Assembly (NCBI GenBank): GCA_025351555.1
Contig: JANXVS010000142.1
Coordinates: 1-11,614 of the forward strand
Reading direction: 5' to 3'
Length of the DNA: 11,614 bases
DNA from: Pseudomonadota bacterium
GTDB taxonomy: Bacteria; Pseudomonadota; Gammaproteobacteria; Xanthomonadales; Rhodanobacteraceae
Part shown: positions 6,813 through 11,614 of the stretch, piece after piece
Position numbering within the stretch: position 1 is the stretch's first letter
Layout of the letters: each line of letters starts with the position of its first letter
Translations under genes and position numbers: made by a program
Notes under the pieces: model-generated
The model's database searches: none
The model's input: the letters and a program-made list of their open reading frames with translations, nothing else
Told to the model about the DNA's origin: nothing

Positions 6813-7400
6813 TCAGCGTTTTTTCGGTTTCGCCACGGGCTGTTTCGCCGGCTCGCCCTTCTTGCCGAGTTCTTCGAGCAGGCTGCTCAGGTCTTCCGCA
6901 TGTTCTTCTTCGGAAGCCAGAATACCTTCCATCATGCGCCGCGTGGTTGGATCATCGTTGCCCAGGTACTGGATGATCTCGCGATAGGTATCGATGGCGA
7001 TGCGTTCGGCGACGAGATTTTCCTGGATCATGTCGACCAGGTTTTCACCCTCGACATATTCGGAGTGGCTACGCGTCAGCATGCCTTCCGGTGACAGGTT
7101 CGGTGCGCCGCCCAACTGGACGATGCGTGTGCAGAGCAGGTCCGCGTGACCCTGTTCCTCGTTGGCGTGTTCCAGGAATTCAGCGGCGACGCTGGTGGCA
7201 TTGATGCCGCTGGCCATGAAGTGATGGCGCTTGTAGCGCAGCACGCAGACGATTTCGGTGGCCAGAGCCTCGTTGAGGATCTTGAGCACGGTCTTGCGAT
7301 CGGCGGCATAGCCGCTGGTAACGGCGCCTTCCTGGATGTGCTCACGCGCGCGCTTGCGGATGGTCTGGATGTCGCTGAGGAACTTTTTTTCTTTGGCCAT
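6813..7400 (-). CDS. Ferritin-like di-iron protein (bacterioferritin-type)
   Basis: The 195-residue protein has the four-helix ferritin-like fold with all expected ferroxidase ligands. These are Glu49 (in LNEALATEIVCVLRYKRHHF), Glu82 and His85 (EEQGH), Glu132 (ENLVAERIAIDTYREI), and Glu164 and His167 (EEEH). The spacings 49-82 and 132-164 equal or nearly equal those of bacterioferritin (18-51 and 94-127). It probably oxidises and stores iron or detoxifies peroxide in the cytoplasm. Differences from classical bacterioferritin (about 158 residues) are a charged N-terminal extension of some 30 residues and a Lys/Pro-rich tail (GKKGEPAKQPVAKPKKR). No heme Met is evident at the Glu52-type position. 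ATG 7400 is chosen because AAGGAGG (7407-7413) lies 6 bases before it. It is transcribed divergently from the S10 gene. The family is sure; the exact subtype is not. Confidence 0.92.
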   Translation of the reverse strand: MAKEKKFLSDIQTIRKRAREHIQEGAVTSGYAADRKTVLKILNEALATEIVCVLRYKRHHFMASGINATSVAAEFLEHANEEQGHADLLCTRIVQLGGAPNLSPEGMLTRSHSEYVEGENLVDMIQENLVAERIAIDTYREIIQYLGNDDPTTRRMMEGILASEEEHAEDLSSLLEELGKKGEPAKQPVAKPKKR

Positions 7401-7597
7401 GACATGCCTCCTTGGATTGTCCCAATTGCTGACGCGTGACGAATCGGCCTCGAAGCGAAGCCCAATGCGGTCTTGTCAGGATAATCAATCGTAGCTGAAC
7501 CGAATCGGATACGCGATCATGGAATTTGGTCGTACCTGGGGGCGACACTCCCTATGCCAGACCGCAGGTCATGACTTCCGGCGCATTGGCCACCGCG

Positions 7598-7603
7598 TAT
7601 GAT
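7598..7603 (+). promoter_or_regulatory. Candidate -10 element for the S10 peptidase gene
   Basis: TATGAT (5 of 6 to consensus) lies 76 bases upstream of ATG 7674 in the 273-base divergent gap. The matching -35 region (TTCCGG at 7576-7581, 16-base spacing) is poor. The rest of the 7401-7673 gap holds no gene that I can support, and no clear promoter for the ferritin-like gene. Confidence 0.22.
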
Positions 7604-7673
7604 CTTCCATACTGTGCGAGTCCAGTGGCATGCGTTCCTACCGTCGTTCCGGTTCCATCAGAGGAGATTATCG

Positions 7674-9296
7674 ATGCGCAGTTTTCCGCAATGGCTGATG
7701 GTGGCCTGGGCGTGTGCACTACTCGCACCGGCGTGGGCCGCCGAAGATTCGGCCAAGCACAAGGAAAAAAACCTTGAGAGCAAAGCTGAGAGTGCCGAGG
7801 AAGCGGCGTTGATCAAGCCCAAGCAAGTTACCACCGAGGGCAGCGTCAGCATCGAAGGCCATGCGCTCAACTACAAGGCGGTGGCTGGAACGATCATTCT
7901 CACCGGCAAGGACGAGAAGAAGGAAGATCCGACTGCCAGCATCTTCTATACCGCGTATTTCAAGCGCGATGTCGATAGCGGCAAGCGTCCGCTGACCTTT
8001 CTATACAACGGCGGTCCGGGATCCTCCACCGTGTGGCTGCACATGGGTGCGTTCGGCCCCAAGCGCGTGATCACGCTGGACGATCAGCATACGCCGGCGG
8101 CGCCGTACAAGCTGGCGAATAACGATTACAGTCTGCTCGACGCTTCCGATCTGGTCTTTATCGATGCGCCCGGTGCGGGTTTCTCGCGCCTGCTCGCTGT
8201 CGAGAAAGACAAGGAAAAACAGGAAGCCAAGCTCAAGGAGCGCGGCAAGGAATTCTATGGCGTGGATCAGGACGCGCGCGCGTTCGCGCAATTCATCAGC
8301 AAATTCCTGTCGCAGTACGGACGCTGGAATTCGCCGAAGTATCTGTTCGGTGAAAGTTACGGCACCACGCGTTCGGCCGTCCTGGCGAACATGCTGGAGA
8401 CCGAACAGAGCGTGGATTTGAACGGTGTGATTTTGCTGTCGCAGATCCTGTGTTTCAGCAACGATGCCGATGTGCCGCAGTTCAATCCGGGGGTCGATCA
8501 AGCCTATGCGCTGGCGCTCCCGACGTATGCCGCGACCGCGTGGTATCACCACAAACTGCCGAATCAGGCGAAGGAACTGAAACCATTCCTGGCCGAAGTG
8601 GAGCAGTTCGCGCTGACCGACTACACCGTGGCACTGGCTGCAGGTTCCACGCTGGAACCCGCGCGCAAGGCCGCAATCGCGCAAAAGCTGCACGAGTATA
8701 CCGGTCTTCCGGTCGCCTACATCGACAAGGCCAATCTGCGCGTTTACGCCGGCGAGTTCGAGAAGACCCTGCAGGATGACAGCGATCTGACTACCGGGCG
8801 TCTGGACGGCCGTTTCTCCGGCCCGAACATGGATCCGCTGGATCGCGATGCGCAATACGATCCGCAATCGGCGGCGATCAGCTCAGCCTACGTGTCGGCG
8901 TTCAACGACTATGTGCGTCGACAACTCAAGTACGGCGACGATCAAGCCTTCCACGTTTTCGGCGACGTGCAACCGTGGAACTGGCAGCATCAACCGCCTG
9001 GCGCGAATGCGCCGTTCCCGATCTCGACCAATGTGATGCCGGACCTGGCCGTGGCGATGAAGTACAACCCGCAGTTGCATGTGCTGCTGACTGGCGGTTA
9101 CTACGATCTGGCGACACCGTATTTCGCTGCTGTATTTGAGATGCGGCATCTGCCGATCCCGGCCAAGCTGCAGGCCAACATCGAGTATGCGTTTTACGAA
9201 TCCGGGCATATGGTCTATGCCCACGAGGAATCGTTGAAGAAAATCCACGATGACGTGGCCGGTTTTATCGGCAAGACCGACAACCACGGGCATTGA
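7674..9296 (+). CDS. Secreted peptidase S10-family serine carboxypeptidase homologue
   Basis: The 540-residue protein carries a signal peptide with probable cleavage after AWA (residue 22), so it acts in the periplasm or outside. It has the S10 hallmarks: the oxyanion motif YNGGPGSS (Asn112-Ser118), FIDAPGAGFS, the nucleophile in FGESYG (Ser228), Asp478 in GGYYDLATP, and His512 in YESGHMVY. A complete Ser-Asp-His triad is therefore present. Family members remove C-terminal residues from peptides at acidic pH; the bacterial branch is little studied and its substrates are unknown. Residues 30-55 are a Lys/Glu-rich linker before the catalytic domain. ATG 7674 is chosen because GAGGAGA (7661-7667) sits 7 bases upstream and the signal peptide starts there; the frame is open from 7599, but that extra stretch does not look like leader sequence. 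Convergent with the TerB-like gene. Confidence 0.95.
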   Translation: MRSFPQWLMVAWACALLAPAWAAEDSAKHKEKNLESKAESAEEAALIKPKQVTTEGSVSIEGHALNYKAVAGTIILTGKDEKKEDPTASIFYTAYFKRDVDSGKRPLTFLYNGGPGSSTVWLHMGAFGPKRVITLDDQHTPAAPYKLANNDYSLLDASDLVFIDAPGAGFSRLLAVEKDKEKQEAKLKERGKEFYGVDQDARAFAQFISKFLSQYGRWNSPKYLFGESYGTTRSAVLANMLETEQSVDLNGVILLSQILCFSNDADVPQFNPGVDQAYALALPTYAATAWYHHKLPNQAKELKPFLAEVEQFALTDYTVALAAGSTLEPARKAAIAQKLHEYTGLPVAYIDKANLRVYAGEFEKTLQDDSDLTTGRLDGRFSGPNMDPLDRDAQYDPQSAAISSAYVSAFNDYVRRQLKYGDDQAFHVFGDVQPWNWQHQPPGANAPFPISTNVMPDLAVAMKYNPQLHVLLTGGYYDLATPYFAAVFEMRHLPIPAKLQANIEYAFYESGHMVYAHEESLKKIHDDVAGFIGKTDNHGH

Positions 9297-9307
9297 TGCA
9301 GCTTTTT

Positions 9308-9347
9308 GCAGGGTGGGTTGGTGCCACAGATGCGCAACCCACCTTGC
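9308..9347. repeat. Long intergenic palindrome, REP-like or terminator
   Basis: GCAGGGTGGGTTG (9308-9320) pairs with CAACCCACCTTGC (9335-9347) around a 14-base loop: 13 bp with one G-T wobble. It fills the 54-base gap between the convergent S10 and TerB-like genes. The GGGTGGGTT...AACCCACC core resembles a palindrome family I recall as dispersed between genes in gammaproteobacteria. It can serve as a terminator in both directions, though no T-run follows on either strand; the T-run at 9303-9307 precedes the stem. Confidence 0.6.
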
Positions 9348-9350
9348 CTG

Positions 9351-9836
9351 CTAGTGCATGATCCGCTTCAGCCGCGCATCGAGTTCGCCCGGCTCATAGC
9401 CCAGGCCCAAGGTGACTTTTTCCAGAAACAGGCGTTCGCCGCGGCGGATAAGCGAATCGGCAGCGGCCAAGCGCAGCAGGTTGTCGTAGAAGCGGTCGAC
9501 CTCGGTCGAGCCGCGCGGAAATGCGACGAGCAAGCGCAGGATTTCGGCGTCGACGTCGATCTGGCGTTTGCAGCCGCGTTCGAAAGCGGCGGTGGCGAGT
9601 TGGCGAGCTGACGTGCTCAGCTCCAGTTCGTCCATCAGACCGTTGGTGAAGTGTGCTTCCTCGCTGGATACCACGCCGTCGGCTCGCGCCAGTGTGCCCA
9701 GCAGGCCGAACAGCACTTCCACCAGCACCTGCTGTTTCTCATCGAGTTTGCCGCCACCGAACATTTCGCCAAATGCCAGACGCACATCGCGCAACACGCC
9801 GCCCATCGCGGACTTTGCCTTGTCGTTGCCGGCCAT
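9351..9836 (-). CDS. TerB-like helical protein (tellurite-resistance/DjlA N-terminal fold)
   Basis: The 161-residue cytoplasmic protein shows the TerB-type repeat. In the first half, LLGTLARADGVVSSEEAHF has Asp53-Gly54 and Glu59/Glu60; in the second half, RLAAADSLIRRGERLFLEKV is a related copy. Each resembles a metal-facing acidic turn followed by a helix. The same fold forms the front part of DjlA co-chaperones, but here the J domain is absent and the chain stops soon after (LKRIMH). TerB proteins are linked to envelope stress and tellurite or phage resistance in ter operons; no other ter genes are nearby, so a stress role is only suggested. ATG 9836 is chosen because AAAGGGGAG (9845-9853) lies 8 bases before it; a 24-codon upstream extension is unlikely. 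Not clearly in an operon: it faces S10 and follows the EF-hand gene's terminator. Confidence 0.88.
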   Translation of the reverse strand: MAGNDKAKSAMGGVLRDVRLAFGEMFGGGKLDEKQQVLVEVLFGLLGTLARADGVVSSEEAHFTNGLMDELELSTSARQLATAAFERGCKRQIDVDAEILRLLVAFPRGSTEVDRFYDNLLRLAAADSLIRRGERLFLEKVTLGLGYEPGELDARLKRIMH

Positions 9837-9889
9837 GATCGCAACTCCCCTTTGTGGTTTGCGCATGTTGCGATAGAAATGCGCGCGTG

Positions 9890-9926
9890 AAAAGGGGTAC
9901 CTCTGCAATAAGGTGCAGAAGTACCC
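9890..9926 (-). terminator. Intrinsic terminator of the EF-hand gene
   Basis: In the minus-strand transcript bases 9926-9914 pair with 9907-9895: a 13-bp stem with one U-G wobble and a 6-base loop. The stem is followed by UUUU (9893-9890). It lies 50 bases past the stop of the EF-hand gene and before the TerB-like gene, so those two minus-strand genes are probably separate units. Confidence 0.75.
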
Positions 9927-9976
9927 ATTGCCATCAAGCCGTGCGAGTCAGACTACAGACCAATGTCAATCGCAGT

Positions 9977-10315
9977 TTACTGGCGGTTTTCGGCGTGATT
10001 CCAAGCCTCGAACTGCCGTTTCGATATGGCCTTCGGATGATGGTTCATCGTCAGCAAATTGTCGTAGTCGTTGAATAGCGGCATATAGACTTCCGCTTCT
10101 TCACGGCTGATGTAGCCGTCGCGATTGGTATCGAGCTGGTCGAAGCTGGGCGCGGGGCCGTAATGATCCGGCGCGGGCTGGCCCGAGGTCACAGTGACTT
10201 GGGTCCCATCGCTGGCAGTGGCCTGCATGGCTTGATCCTGTGCCTGGCTGCCGGTGGCGATGGCGAGCAAGCCGGCAGAAGTGATGAGCGCGAATAGATG
10301 ATTTGATTTCTTCAT
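9977..10315 (-). CDS. Small secreted EF-hand protein
   Basis: The 112-residue product begins with a Sec signal peptide (Lys2-Lys3, hydrophobic core to about residue 20, probable cleavage after SQA or QAQ near 24-26). One canonical EF-hand loop is present at residues 62-73, DTNRDGYISREE, with Asp62, Asn64, Asp66 and Glu73 as calcium ligands. A second loop with the same helix geometry (residues 90-101, hydrophobic Ile97 then FEAW) has lost its ligands, with Met90 where Asp is expected. It is probably a periplasmic calcium-binding or calcium-sensing protein, target unknown. Similar two-loop secreted proteins are, as I recall, common in Xanthomonadales. ATG 10315 is chosen because GGAG (10324-10327) lies 8 bases before it; a 22-codon upstream extension is unlikely. 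Divergent from the YcaQ-like gene across a 98-base gap, in which I could not identify a convincing promoter. Confidence 0.9.
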   Translation of the reverse strand: MKKSNHLFALITSAGLLAIATGSQAQDQAMQATASDGTQVTVTSGQPAPDHYGPAPSFDQLDTNRDGYISREEAEVYMPLFNDYDNLLTMNHHPKAISKRQFEAWNHAENRQ

Positions 10316-10413
10316 GACGATTTCTCCAGCAGGTGAGCAGTTCATTTGTGCTTGGACAAGGGCTGTTGCCGAACGCGACAATAGGCTCCAGAACTTTTCT
10401 TGAGCGAAGCGTT

Positions 10414-11614
10414 ATGTCTGGGTTGGAGTATGGCCGCGAAGTTCTTAACGCCCGCCAAATCCTCAGCGTGCAGCAGGCGCGCAATCTGCATCTGGCGGCA
10501 CAGGGACTGCTCACGCCCGCGCGCGCCCGTGCCAGCCGCGCCCGCGTACTAGCCGCGATCGCGCGCATGCGCCTGCTGCAGATCGACACTATCCATATCG
10601 TCGCACGCAGTCCCTATCTTGTACTTTTTTCAAGACTGGGGGACTACGAACCACGTTGGCTGGATGAGTTGCTGGCAAAAGGGTTGATCTTCGAGTGCTG
10701 GGCGCACGAGGCCTGCTTCGTGTCGATCGACGATTACGTTCTGCACGCCGCGCAGCGCGACGCGCGGGCAAATCACTGGGCTCACCGCAGCGCGCAACGC
10801 ATGCAGCGCGACCATCGCGAGGCCATGGATCGCCTGCTAGCGCACATCCGCGAGCACGGTGCAGTCAAGGCCTCGGACTTCGAGCGCAAACAACAAACCG
10901 CCACCGGCTGGTGGGGATGGAAGGATGAAAAGCGCTGGCTCGAAGCGTGTTTCGCGCGCGGCGAGTTGATGATCTGCCGGCGCGAGAATTTCCAGCGCGT
11001 CTATGACCTGACCGAGCGTGTTCTGGCGAAGGCAAAAGTCGACACTGCTGCCCTGAAGCCAGTGGATTCGCCGCGCGAATTCATTCTCGACGCCGTGCAC
11101 GCGCTCGGCATCACCCAGGCACGCTGGATCGCGGATTATTTCCGTAGCGGGAAAAAGTATAAAGATGCAGATTTGCAAATGCTCATCGACAGCGGCGATC
11201 TGATCCGCGTTTCCGTGCGCGGCTGGGATGTGCCGGCGTATGTGCATCGCGACCAACTGCCCCTGCTGCAACGCGCGCAGCGCGGTGCCTTGCGCGCGAC
11301 CCACACCACGCTGCTATCGCCGTTTGATCCCGTAGTCTGGGATCGCGCCCGCGCCAGCGCGATGTTCGGTTTCGACTACACCATCGAATGCTATATGCCG
11401 GGTCACAAGCGGCGTTTCGGCTACTTCGTGCTGCCGATCCTGCATCGTGGCCGGCTCATCGGCCGCCTCGACGCCAAGGCGCACCGCGCCGAGAGCATGT
11501 TCGAGGTCAAGGCGCTGTTTTTGGAACCCAAGGTCAGGATCACAGCGGAGTTGACGGACGCTGTCGCCGGCGCGATAAGCAACTGCGCAAACTGGCACGC
11601 CACACCGCGCGTGA
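10414..11614 (+). CDS. YcaQ/AlkX-like DNA glycosylase of the HTH_42 superfamily (3' end outside window)
   Basis: The frame is open from ATG 10414 to the right edge, 400 codons; family members have about 400-410, so nearly all is present. Family marks are LLQIDTIHIVARSPYLVLFS, holding the catalytic Q-hydrophobic-D motif at Gln56-Ile57-Asp58, then IFECWAHEACF, GWWGWKDEK, LLSPFDPVVWDR, FGFDYTIECYMPGHKR and GRLIGRLDAKAHR. HTH_42 glycosylases flip out and excise alkylated purines; Escherichia coli YcaQ unhooks interstrand crosslinks from nitrogen-mustard damage, and the Q-x-D variant seen here is the YcaQ rather than AlkZ type. The protein has three winged-helix domains and acts on DNA in the cytoplasm. 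The Shine-Dalgarno is poor (GAGCGAAG about 4 bases upstream), so the start is less certain than the family. The neighbour is a divergent EF-hand gene without obvious link. Confidence 0.93.
   Translation, partial: MSGLEYGREVLNARQILSVQQARNLHLAAQGLLTPARARASRARVLAAIARMRLLQIDTIHIVARSPYLVLFSRLGDYEPRWLDELLAKGLIFECWAHEACFVSIDDYVLHAAQRDARANHWAHRSAQRMQRDHREAMDRLLAHIREHGAVKASDFERKQQTATGWWGWKDEKRWLEACFARGELMICRRENFQRVYDLTERVLAKAKVDTAALKPVDSPREFILDAVHALGITQARWIADYFRSGKKYKDADLQMLIDSGDLIRVSVRGWDVPAYVHRDQLPLLQRAQRGALRATHTTLLSPFDPVVWDRARASAMFGFDYTIECYMPGHKRRFGYFVLPILHRGRLIGRLDAKAHRAESMFEVKALFLEPKVRITAELTDAVAGAISNCANWHATPRV

Noticed and set aside
8001-8867. Minus-strand open frame of 288 codons opposite the S10 gene
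   Set aside because: The S10 catalytic motifs on the plus strand are unmistakable, and the opposing frame resembles no family.
10352-10390. Possible promoter for the YcaQ-like gene starting with TTGGAC
   Set aside because: No acceptable -10 hexamer lies 16-18 bases downstream.

Overview
The window is about 11.6 kb of GC-rich, ordinary bacterial chromosome with densely packed genes on both strands. I think it comes from a gammaproteobacterium near the Xanthomonadales (Rhodanobacteraceae/Dokdonella-like). The grounds are the PEP synthase and PpsR pair in divergent orientation, a secreted beta-helix protein ending in an 'IFSDSFE'-type tail, a bacterial S10 carboxypeptidase-like protein, a small secreted EF-hand protein and a YcaQ-type DNA glycosylase. 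This placement rests on recalled family habits, not on a search. I see no tRNA, rRNA, insertion sequence, integrase or CRISPR array.

Left part (1-2535), plus strand: the 3' part of a secreted right-handed beta-helix protein with about 62-residue repeats; an unrecognised small secreted beta-rich protein; then a two-gene unit made of an AbiEii/MNT-like nucleotidyltransferase and a 66-residue acidic helical protein overlapping by ATGA. This unit is the most toxin-antitoxin-like item in the window, but its function is unproven.

Middle (2541-5928): phosphoenolpyruvate synthase (ppsA, minus strand, TTG start) and, divergently, its regulatory kinase/phosphorylase (ppsR, plus strand). They form one regulatory module: PpsR is expected to phosphorylate the Thr two residues before the catalytic His of PpsA, and that Thr is present. 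A perfect 9-bp hairpin follows ppsR directly.

Right part (5970-11614): a secreted His/Asp-rich protein of unknown function and an upstream ferritin-like di-iron protein (both minus); a secreted S10 serine peptidase homologue (plus); a TerB-like protein and a secreted EF-hand protein (both minus), the latter followed by a good intrinsic terminator; and finally a YcaQ/AlkX-like DNA glycosylase (plus) that runs off the right edge. The convergent S10/TerB junction carries a 13-bp stem that resembles a dispersed intergenic palindrome. Apart from the ppsA/ppsR and nucleotidyltransferase pairs, the genes look like single transcription units with their own strong Shine-Dalgarno sites. No noncoding gap exceeds 300 bases.
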